The notes under the pieces are model-generated. The model was not told the origin of the DNA. It ran no database searches and saw only the letters and a list, made by a program, of their open reading frames with translations. 53,000 nt of DNA from an uncultured Kiloniella sp. (GTDB lineage: Bacteria > Pseudomonadota > Alphaproteobacteria > Kiloniellales > Kiloniellaceae): contig NZ_CAKZMP010000041.1 of the NCBI RefSeq assembly GCF_937128705.1, forward strand, positions 1-53,000, in the 5' to 3' direction. Positions 27,142-34,247 of this stretch are shown one piece after another. Made by a program: the position numbers and the translations under genes. Every line of letters starts with the position of its first letter. Position 1 is the stretch's first letter.

Positions 27142-28589
27142 CCAGAAATATCTGTCCTAGGCCAGATATCGGTACGGGCATACTTGTAGTCTGTGGTTTT
27201 GGGATCATTTGGGTAAGGTCCCTCAACACTGGCATAGAGTATGTCCGACGCCACAGGCTCAAAACCATCATAAAAGTGGTTGGTGGATTTGATCGCCAAG
27301 ATCTTTTTTGACTTGGGATCAACACCAAGATTTCGAAATAAACTCGGGTCAAAGCTCTGGCTGCGGTTGGAATTAAGGATAACCGTAATCCCCATATAAT
27401 CAATCGCAACGCTATCCCCCAGCGGAACAATAGATTCACCAAAATCCTGTGTCGCATCCAAAACGATTTTGAGGATCTTTACATCCCCATCAATCGGCGG
27501 GCCAGCTGTATCCGACATTTTGCTACCGAAGCGTAGTTTAAGCGTCGCCCCTTCACCCGCAGAAATACACGTTTTCACAGCCATCGGATCCCAGATGGTG
27601 CCGACAGCGGCATCAAAGGCTTCCTGTTCCACCAATGTGCGGAGAAGAATTGTTGAATCACCCGGCACACCGCCCCCTGGATTATCCCAGACATCAGCAA
27701 TGACAACGGGGCCATTCGGGGCTGTTTTAGCCCGAACAACAGCCTCGGTAGGTGATAAAAATTCAGGACGGGTTGTTCCGCGGAATGAAAACAATTCCCG
27801 GCTGAGATCATAAGCCAACGTTTGGGCGAGGTTCTTTTCACGATCCGCGACGATTAGTATTTTCGTCCCCATATCCGGCACATCACCAGCCATAAAACCA
27901 TGAATGACCGAGATCGAAAGAATACCCTCTTTTCCTTCTAGCGACTTTATCTTGTCGACAAAGCCCCGCATAGGCTCCCGACTTGTCGGCAGCACTTCGA
28001 TCATGTTGCAATCAGCCACATGAAGTTCGGGGGAAACCTGTTTCTTTACAGTTCGAACCACCAGATCAACACAATCTTCAGCACATTCGACAAAATCTGT
28101 ATGTGGAAATTCCTTAAAAGCGACCAGTACATTTGCGGCATCCGTTCGCTTTTGCGAAAGATGGCTATGAGGATCAAGTGTCGCACCAATAATGACATCT
28201 GGGCCAACGATTTCCCGAACAGCCTTTAGTAGTGTTCCTTCACAATCCTGACAGTTCTGCGCCACCATTGCCCCGTGCAAACCAAGAACGACGGCATCAA
28301 CAGGAAGCGCAGATCGTAATTGATCCAAAACCTCTTCTCTCAAGCCATCCCAGGTTTTTGAATTAACAATTCCTCCCGGCTCTGCCCAAGTTGCCGTTCC
28401 TTCGACAAGATCCCATCCCTCTTCCTTTGCTCGACGGCGGCAGACAGGAAACACCGCACTACACAAGGTTGGGGTTTCAGGATGATCCCCCGGTCCAGCA
28501 TAAAAGCTTTCCTTAAAGTCACTGAGATCAGCACGCAGAGGAGAAAAGGTATTTGTCTCAGTCGCGATAGATGCGCAAAATATCCGCAC
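27138..28589 (-). CDS. M81-family metallopeptidase (MlrC-like)
   Basis: The 483-residue protein has the M81 N-terminal pattern ATETNTFSP, with [16 protein letters not shown] and TLDPHSHLS as probable metal-site segments. [17 protein letters not shown] is the conserved DUF1485 C-terminal-part motif. The best-known member, MlrC, degrades linearised microcystin, a D-amino-acid-containing peptide. Most family members sit in transporter operons with unknown substrates. The GTG at 28589 with AAGAGG 7 bases upstream is the start. It is last in the dctQ-dctM-dctP operon, after a hairpin. Confidence 0.9.
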   Translation of the reverse strand: MRIFCASIATETNTFSPLRADLSDFKESFYAGPGDHPETPTLCSAVFPVCRRRAKEEGWDLVEGTATWAEPGGIVNSKTWDGLREEVLDQLRSALPVDAVVLGLHGAMVAQNCQDCEGTLLKAVREIVGPDVIIGATLDPHSHLSQKRTDAANVLVAFKEFPHTDFVECAEDCVDLVVRTVKKQVSPELHVADCNMIEVLPTSREPMRGFVDKIKSLEGKEGILSISVIHGFMAGDVPDMGTKILIVADREKNLAQTLAYDLSRELFSFRGTTRPEFLSPTEAVVRAKTAPNGPVVIADVWDNPGGGVPGDSTILLRTLVEQEAFDAAVGTIWDPMAVKTCISAGEGATLKLRFGSKMSDTAGPPIDGDVKILKIVLDATQDFGESIVPLGDSVAIDYMGITVILNSNRSQSFDPSLFRNLGVDPKSKKILAIKSTNHFYDGFEPVASDILYASVEGPYPNDPKTTDYKYARTDIWPRTDISG

Positions 28590-28634
28590 AGGAAAACCTC
28601 TTAAATTAATATTTGAAAATACTCTAAAAGAAAC

Positions 28635-28654
28635 CCGGGGGAAAAGCCCCCCGG
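28635..28654 (-). terminator. hairpin between dctP and M81 gene
   Basis: CCGGGGG (28635-28641) and CCCCCGG (28648-28654) form a very GC-rich 7-bp stem with a 6-base loop. On the minus strand it is followed by TTTCTTTTA, so it resembles a rho-independent terminator directly after the binding-protein gene. Readthrough would set lower expression of the M81 gene. Confidence 0.65.
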
Positions 28655-28666
28655 ATCAATCGGTAA

Positions 28667-29722
28667 TTATTTCAGATAATTACGTGTATTGGCTTTACCC
28701 AGTTCTTCTTGAAAAAGGTCCATAAGAGTAACACCTTTTTCACCAAGCGTTTCTTCGACATGCTTCAACACAACTGGCTGTGCGGCTGCTTTAAACTCAC
28801 TACGAGCTTCAGCTGATAAAGCTGTCACATCGATTTTATCTTTCAGACCGGCTAAACCACGATCAGAAGCCTCAATCACTCGACTTAATCCACGGCTAGC
28901 AACAACACAGGAATTCGCAGCATAATTAAGGACACGCTGCTCATCGGCACTCAAATCATCCCAAAATGCTTTTGACACCATAAAAGTATAAGGCGCAAAC
29001 AGATGATTGGTCAGTGTCATGTACTTCTGAACTTCAGCAAATTTGGCGAATGAAATAATCGGCACTGGGTTCATCTGACCATCGATAACCCCAGTCTGCA
29101 GGCCGGAATAAACCTCGCCCCATGCCAGTGGATAGGCTTCACCACCAAGCGATTGAATAATTTTCTGATGCGAAGGCAAGGTCATTGTACGCACACGAAT
29201 TCCCTTGAAGTCTTCAAGGTTTTCAATTGGGTGTTTAGAGTTCGTAACCGCAAAGAAGCCACCTGTATCCGGAAAGCCAAGTACCTTCACGCCGCTAACA
29301 GTTTCTTCGATATCCTTGGAAAGTTGTGCACCAAAAGGACCATCAAAAACATCATACGTTGCCGCGTTATGATCAAAAGCAAAAGCCAAGTTCAGAACAT
29401 CGATACGCGGATAATAAGACGAAATAGCACCTGTTGAAGTCAGGGTCGCCTGAATAACGTTATCCCGTACCAATTGAACGTGTTCTTTCGCAGAACCAAG
29501 CTGGTTTGAAGGATACACTTCAACTTCAATTGAACCATTTGTATCAGCTTCGACAATGTTGGCGAAAACAGCTGTACAAGCGTGCGCAGGATTTTCAAAC
29601 GGGTCCATTTTGTTGTCATGGCCGAACTTTAGAACTTTTGTATCAGCCATCGCCCCGGTGACACCGGAACAAAGCAATGCACCAACAGCAACAGAAGTTG
29701 CAACTTTTTTCAGTAATTTCAT
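28667..29722 (-). CDS. TRAP transporter solute-binding protein (DctP family)
   Basis: The 351-residue periplasmic protein has a signal peptide (SVAVGALLCSGVTGAMA) and a DctP domain beginning VLKFGHDNKMDPFENPAHA. The conserved Arg region lies in FKGIRVRTMTLPSHQ, where the Arg usually pairs with a substrate carboxylate. GGGAGA precedes the start by 7 bases. The gene is third in the operon after dctQ and dctM, with a GC-rich hairpin after it. Clustering with GGT-like, M20, M81 and D-threonine-aldolase-like enzymes suggests a carboxylate-bearing amino-acid derivative or peptide as ligand. Confidence 0.92.
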   Translation of the reverse strand: MKLLKKVATSVAVGALLCSGVTGAMADTKVLKFGHDNKMDPFENPAHACTAVFANIVEADTNGSIEVEVYPSNQLGSAKEHVQLVRDNVIQATLTSTGAISSYYPRIDVLNLAFAFDHNAATYDVFDGPFGAQLSKDIEETVSGVKVLGFPDTGGFFAVTNSKHPIENLEDFKGIRVRTMTLPSHQKIIQSLGGEAYPLAWGEVYSGLQTGVIDGQMNPVPIISFAKFAEVQKYMTLTNHLFAPYTFMVSKAFWDDLSADEQRVLNYAANSCVVASRGLSRVIEASDRGLAGLKDKIDVTALSAEARSEFKAAAQPVVLKHVEETLGEKGVTLMDLFQEELGKANTRNYLK

Positions 29723-29818
29723 CTTATGTCTCCCTTAAGATTATATTTCTTTTTCCCAAACGTGCGTCTGTAATTTCAAAAAGGTGAAGGAGCAGTCGCC
29801 ACTCCTTATCTCGCAGGA

Positions 29819-31099
29819 TCAGGCGAACCCCAGTAATCGCGGAAGAGCCAAGGCTAGGCCCTCCCAAAAAGCAAAAATGAACAGAATGACTACTTCGGCA
29901 ATCAAGAAGGGCCAAAGTTTTGCGGCAATACGCTCTAACTTCTCCCCCGTCACAGACGACAGGACAAAGAGGCACGCTCCCACAGGCGGCGTCATCAAAG
30001 ATATATTCAAGGCCAAAACAAAAATGATCCCCGCATGAATAGGCTCCAAGCCTATTTGTTCCGTCAAAGGGACAAGAACGGGGGCAAGCAAGATCAATAT
30101 GGCCGTGATATCCATGATCATGCCGATTGCCAAAAGCAGCACGATAACCAATGCGATAATGATGTAAGGATTGTTCGATATAGATAATATCGCTTCGGCA
30201 ATTTCCTGTGGAATGCGATTAAAGCTCATCCACCAACCAAGGATCGCTGCAAAAGCAATAATGACAAAGATCACACCCGTAATTCGGGCTGTGCGTATCA
30301 ACATCCCAATAAAGTCAGGAACTGTAATCGCCCGATAGACAACGACACCGATAAAAAGTGCATAACCAACAGCAATAGAGGCAGCCTCTGTCGGCGTAAC
30401 AATGCCGCCTAGAATACCGCCTAGAATGATAATCGGCATAAAAAGTGCCAGAATAGAGGATTTAAAGATCTGCCAGAGTTCTTTCAGGCTGGATCGTTCC
30501 TCTGCTTCGGGAAGGTTATTCGCTTTAACTCCAACAGCAATCACAATCATACAAACAATACAGATCAATAATCCCGGTAGAATTCCCGCTGCGAACAGTC
30601 CTCCGATAGACACCCCCATCAAAGAGCCATAAACAACCATTAACCCAGAAGGCGGAATGGTTGGCCCAATAATTGATCCCGCCGCAGTCACCGCACAGGC
30701 ATAATCCCGGCTATAGCCACGCTTGACCATTGCGGGAACTAACGTTTTACCAAAGGCGGCTGCATCCGCAGTCGCCGCCCCGGTCAACCCGGCAAAGAAA
30801 ACAGATGCCAACATATTGGTGTGCGCCAGACCACCACGGAAATGGCCAACCAACGCCTGAGCCAGATTCACCAAACGATGGGTAATGCCGGTATGATTCA
30901 TAATCTCACCCGCAAGGATGAAAAAAGGCATCGCCAAAAATGGGAAGATATTTAACCCGTTAAACATTTTACTTGGGGCAAGCGCAAAGAAAGCACCACC
31001 GCCCATGTCAATCAAGCCAATCACACCAGCCAGTCCCAGGGCAAAACCAATTGGCATACCAATCAAAACTAAAACAACAAAAGCAATCCCGACAATCAT
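29819..31099 (-). CDS. TRAP transporter large permease (DctM)
   Basis: The 426-residue protein has about 12 membrane helices and the DctM patterns FFILAGEIMNHTGITHRL, AGSIIGPTIPPSG and LLAIGMIMDITAILILLAP. It provides the sodium-driven transport pathway. Its ATG overlaps the dctQ stop by 4 bases (ATGA), so both membrane subunits are translationally coupled. The 96-base gap before dctP holds the dctP ribosome site. Confidence 0.93.
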   Translation of the reverse strand: MIVGIAFVVLVLIGMPIGFALGLAGVIGLIDMGGGAFFALAPSKMFNGLNIFPFLAMPFFILAGEIMNHTGITHRLVNLAQALVGHFRGGLAHTNMLASVFFAGLTGAATADAAAFGKTLVPAMVKRGYSRDYACAVTAAGSIIGPTIPPSGLMVVYGSLMGVSIGGLFAAGILPGLLICIVCMIVIAVGVKANNLPEAEERSSLKELWQIFKSSILALFMPIIILGGILGGIVTPTEAASIAVGYALFIGVVVYRAITVPDFIGMLIRTARITGVIFVIIAFAAILGWWMSFNRIPQEIAEAILSISNNPYIIIALVIVLLLAIGMIMDITAILILLAPVLVPLTEQIGLEPIHAGIIFVLALNISLMTPPVGACLFVLSSVTGEKLERIAAKLWPFLIAEVVILFIFAFWEGLALALPRLLGFA

Positions 31100-31623
31100 T
31101 GTACTGCCCCCGCCCCAGATGACAGGCTATCATTCGGATCAATAATCACTTCACCTTGGTCCCTCATCGCGACCAACAAAACCTGAACGGCTGCAACCGC
31201 AGAGGTCACTGGTATGGCCGCAAAGGGCATTGCCAATGTCATGCCGAAAATCATTGCTTGTCGATTACCACCCCCGATGGCGAAATCAATTCCGTACCAG
31301 CAAAGAAAAGCAAACAAAGCAAAAGTTATGACATCCACAAGAACAAGCAGTGGTCGACGAATGCCTTGGGGTAATCGATCAATTAAAATAGAGAGGCCAA
31401 TGTGTTCACGCCTTGCAATACCCGCAGATATTGCTAACAGCGCAGCCCAAATCATCAGATATCGGGCTAAAACTTCCGGCCAAGGCAGTTGCCAATGGAA
31501 AAGGTAACGATCAACAACACCGAGCCATACATCCAAAACCAATAACAGCATCAGTAAGGCGACAATGCGTTCAACCGCCCAGTTCAACCTTTTGCTGGCT
31601 TTTGCAGCGAAAGCTTTCATCAT
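31096..31623 (-). CDS. TRAP transporter small permease (DctQ)
   Basis: The 175-residue protein has four predicted helices and the DctQ stretch WPEVLARYLMIWAALLAISAGIARREHIG. It forms the membrane complex with DctM. It is the first gene of the operon, divergent from the RpiR regulator across a 254-base region with two copies of a 13-bp near-palindrome. One copy lies only 14 bases upstream of this start codon, a position suited to direct repression. Confidence 0.9.
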   Translation of the reverse strand: MMKAFAAKASKRLNWAVERIVALLMLLLVLDVWLGVVDRYLFHWQLPWPEVLARYLMIWAALLAISAGIARREHIGLSILIDRLPQGIRRPLLVLVDVITFALFAFLCWYGIDFAIGGGNRQAMIFGMTLAMPFAAIPVTSAVAAVQVLLVAMRDQGEVIIDPNDSLSSGAGAVQ

Positions 31624-31636
31624 TCCTCCCAGAAAT

Positions 31637-31649
31637 GTAATTTAACTAC
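31637..31649. promoter_or_regulatory. candidate RpiR operator, copy 1
   Basis: GTAATTTAACTAC is a near-perfect 13-bp palindrome (form GTA-R-TT-W-AA-Y-TAC). The identical 13 bases recur at 31769-31781 in the same divergent promoter region. This copy is right before dctQ, where binding would block the TRAP operon. Confidence 0.55.
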
Positions 31650-31768
31650 ATCTACTGCTCAGAATCGGTATATGTAAAGTAAAATTACGTAAATAAACTT
31701 CATATAGAGTCAATTTAGCGTAGTTTTATAGATATTTCCTGATATTATTACAAAAAATGATTATTTGT

Positions 31769-31781
31769 GTAATTTAACTAC
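31769..31781. promoter_or_regulatory. candidate RpiR operator, copy 2
   Basis: The second exact copy of GTAATTTAACTAC is extended here to GTAATTTAACTACGTAGT, adding an ACTACGTAGT palindrome. It lies about 97 bases before the rpiR start and 132 bases from copy 1. A degenerate third relative (CGTAGTT) lies near 31719-31725. Two identical sites bracketing a divergent promoter suggest cooperative control of both directions. Confidence 0.55.
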
Positions 31782-31877
31782 GTAGTATATTGTTTATGAA
31801 CAATACGACTAGATACAAAGCAATTACACTCAGTTTACGCACAAGAAACTTAAACACGAACAACCAAGGACATACCA

Positions 31878-32756
31878 TTGGCTGCTACTTTTGATCTCAT
31901 AACTAAAATAAAAAAAATGGACGGTAGTTTTAAAGCACGCGAACAACAAGTGGCCACCTATGTACTTAATAACTTAGAAAGTGTTAGCCAAATAAGCGTT
32001 AATTCACTGGCCAAATTTAGTAACGTCAGCGAACCAACCGTTATTCGCTTCTGCCGTAAGCTAGGCTGTGATGGCTTCAAGGATTTCAAAATTCAGCTGG
32101 CGCAGAACGTTGCTGTCAGTATGCAATACCTTTCGCGCTCGGATAAAACCGTAACGTCAACAGACAGCACTATTGATCAGGTCCTTGATGCCCTAATATC
32201 AACAACTGAAGTTGCCAAAAACCAAATTAATCCAGATGAAATATCGAACGCTGTCAATGCCCTTGCTCGTACAAAAACACTTATTTTTTGTGGTGTCGGC
32301 GGCGGATCAACAACAGTTGCTTTTGACGCAGCAAACAGGTTTTTCCGTCTTGGCATTACCGCCCTATCCCTTAATGACGCCTATTTACTTAGAATGCACG
32401 CTGCAACACTAGGCCCCGATGACCTTATGTTTTTCATTTCATCAACAGGCACCCCTAGGGTTCTTATAGATACCGCAAAAATTGCCAATCAATACGGTGC
32501 CACAACCATGTGTCTGACAAAGCCAAATTCAGAACTGTCGCAGGTTTGCTCTCTCACAGTTGGTCTGGAACTTCCTGAAGACCCTGACATATATAAACCA
32601 ACTGCATCTCGCCTGGTTTTTCTTGCCGTCATTGATGTCCTCGCGGCCTCTGTTGCACGTAAAATGCCCGAAAAAACCAAAGAAAAGCTACGTCGAATCA
32701 GGGCATCACTTACAGCTTTGCACGGCAACACAGACCCACAGCCAATCGGGGATTGA
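31878..32756 (+). CDS. MurR/RpiR-family transcriptional regulator
   Basis: The 292-residue protein has an N-terminal RpiR helix-turn-helix (LNNLESVSQISVNSLAKFS and SEPTVIRFCRKLGCDGFKDFK, about residues 25-75). A C-terminal SIS domain follows (TLIFCGVGGGSTTVAFDAANR, MFFISSTGTPRVLIDTAKIA). SIS domains in this family usually sense phosphosugars, but related regulators control amino-acid catabolism. The start is a TTG with AAGGA 7 bases upstream; no better codon exists nearby. The next gene begins 4 bases after its stop. It probably controls the divergent TRAP operon and itself. Confidence 0.9.
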   Translation: MAATFDLITKIKKMDGSFKAREQQVATYVLNNLESVSQISVNSLAKFSNVSEPTVIRFCRKLGCDGFKDFKIQLAQNVAVSMQYLSRSDKTVTSTDSTIDQVLDALISTTEVAKNQINPDEISNAVNALARTKTLIFCGVGGGSTTVAFDAANRFFRLGITALSLNDAYLLRMHAATLGPDDLMFFISSTGTPRVLIDTAKIANQYGATTMCLTKPNSELSQVCSLTVGLELPEDPDIYKPTASRLVFLAVIDVLAASVARKMPEKTKEKLRRIRASLTALHGNTDPQPIGD

Positions 32757-32760
32757 TGGA

Positions 32761-33843
32761 ATGGATTACTCTGTCGATACAAAACCATCAATGATCGATG
32801 AAATTTCAACACCCGCCGTCTTGATCGACGTTGCGATTGCCCAAAAGAACATAGAAAAGTTGCAAGGGCATTGTGATCAGCACGACATTCTATTACGCCC
32901 TCACATCAAAACACATAAGCTACCATGTATGGCCAAGCGTCAAATTAAAGCCGGGGCAATTGGCATCACCTGTCAAAAAATCGGTGAAGCTGAAATCATG
33001 GCAGCATCAGGCATCGATGATATTCTCATCACCTATAATATTGTTGGAGATCAAAAATTAAATCGACTGGCTCAACTCGCTCAAAAATGCACTTTATCAG
33101 TGGTTGCCGACAATGAATATGTAATTGAAGGGCTAGCAAGAACCTTCGCCACAAATCAACATACCCTAGAAGTTTTAATCGAATGTGATACCGGGGCAAA
33201 TCGATGTGGCGTACAATCTGCTGAAGAGGCACTTCACCTCGCCCGCCTAATTCACAATGCAAGCGGTCTCTGCCTTGGCGGTCTGATGACCTACCCCCCT
33301 ATGGGTGATCAAAGAGAAGTGAATAATTGGCTCAACAAAGCCAAAGATCTGATAGAAAATAATGGACTTCCTTGCCCCAAGATAAGTAATGGCGGAACAC
33401 CAAATATGTGGCGGTCCCAAGAAGTATCTGTCGCAACAGAACATCGATCAGGCACCTATATCTATAACGATAGATCCCTGATCGAAGCTGGCTTGTGTGC
33501 GATTAGTGATTGTGCGGTTACCGTCAAAACAACCATCGTCAGTAAACCAACAAAAGATCGGGCCATCATTGACGCAGGCTCAAAAATGCTGACATCCGAC
33601 CTATTGGGCATGGAGAGTTTCGGTTTAATCAAAGAAGCACCAGATGCAAAAATCACCAGCCTTAGCGAAGAACACGGCACCCTTGACCTTAGTAACAGCT
33701 CATGGTCACCCAAAGTTGGGGATCAAGTTCATATCATCCCCAACCACGTCTGCGTCGTGTCCAATATGGTTGATCATGTATATCTGTTAGAGACAGGAAA
33801 CATCGTAAAAACACCCGTCCTTGCTCGCGGCTTGGTAACTTAA
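32761..33843 (+). CDS. D-threonine aldolase/D-serine dehydratase-like PLP enzyme
   Basis: The 360-residue fold-type III PLP enzyme has the cofactor stretch RPHIKTHK (residues 46-53, likely Schiff-base Lys50) and an alanine-racemase-like barrel. The C-terminal domain holds the metal ligands His329 and Cys331 in IPNHVCVVSN. Family members cleave D-3-hydroxy-amino acids to glycine plus an aldehyde or dehydrate D-Ser. The ATG at 32761 lies 4 bases after the rpiR stop, so the pair is one operon. The enzyme suggests that a D-amino acid arises in the pathway served by this cluster. Confidence 0.9.
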   Translation: MDYSVDTKPSMIDEISTPAVLIDVAIAQKNIEKLQGHCDQHDILLRPHIKTHKLPCMAKRQIKAGAIGITCQKIGEAEIMAASGIDDILITYNIVGDQKLNRLAQLAQKCTLSVVADNEYVIEGLARTFATNQHTLEVLIECDTGANRCGVQSAEEALHLARLIHNASGLCLGGLMTYPPMGDQREVNNWLNKAKDLIENNGLPCPKISNGGTPNMWRSQEVSVATEHRSGTYIYNDRSLIEAGLCAISDCAVTVKTTIVSKPTKDRAIIDAGSKMLTSDLLGMESFGLIKEAPDAKITSLSEEHGTLDLSNSSWSPKVGDQVHIIPNHVCVVSNMVDHVYLLETGNIVKTPVLARGLVT

Positions 33844-33907
33844 TCAAAATTCCACCCAAATCCTACGGAACACCACAACAAGTCTCTTGAGACGAAAATA
33901 CTATTGA

Positions 33908-33936
33908 TTGACACACGGATAACTTTAGCATACCAG
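33908..33936 (+). promoter_or_regulatory. possible promoter for the riboswitch-nrdAB transcript
   Basis: TTGACA (33908-33913) is a consensus -35 box. After exactly 17 bases TACCAG (33931-33936) is a weak -10 match. It lies just before the cobalamin riboswitch, as needed to include the whole aptamer in the transcript. Confidence 0.4.
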
Positions 33937-33947
33937 ATATAGATATC

Positions 33948-34130
33948 GAGGTTCTTTCGAAATTCATTCGGAAGCTAAGAGGGAATTCGGTGCGTGATAC
34001 AATCGCAATCCCGAAGCTGCCCCCGCAACTGTAAGCAGTTAGCTACTGTCATTTATGCCACTGATGTCATTTTTTGCATTGGGAAGGCGGACAAAAGCAT
34101 TGATCTGCAAGCCAGGAGACCTGCCCCGAT
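33948..34130 (+). promoter_or_regulatory. cobalamin (B12) riboswitch upstream of nrdAB
   Basis: The conserved aptamer pieces occur in order: GAGGTTC at 33948, GGGAATTCGGTG around 33981-33992, AATCCCGAAGCTGCCCCCGC and then AACTGTAAGCAG (34007-34038), and GCCAGGAGACCTGCC at 34111-34125. These are the hallmark blocks of the adenosylcobalamin riboswitch (B12 box included). A variable arm of about 70 bases separates the last two. The nrdA start lies about 120 bases downstream. In characterised cases cobalamin binding shuts off the downstream gene. Here that would repress the B12-independent reductase when B12 is available, implying a B12-dependent class II enzyme elsewhere in the genome. Confidence 0.9.
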
Positions 34131-34247
34131 AAAAGTCAATTCCGCGGGCGGGGTGCTCCGATGGTGTTGCTGGCATCATGGACTCTCTGTTCATGTTATC
34201 CGCAAATCATTTGGCCCTGTCCTTACACAGACAAAAAAGGCCAATGC

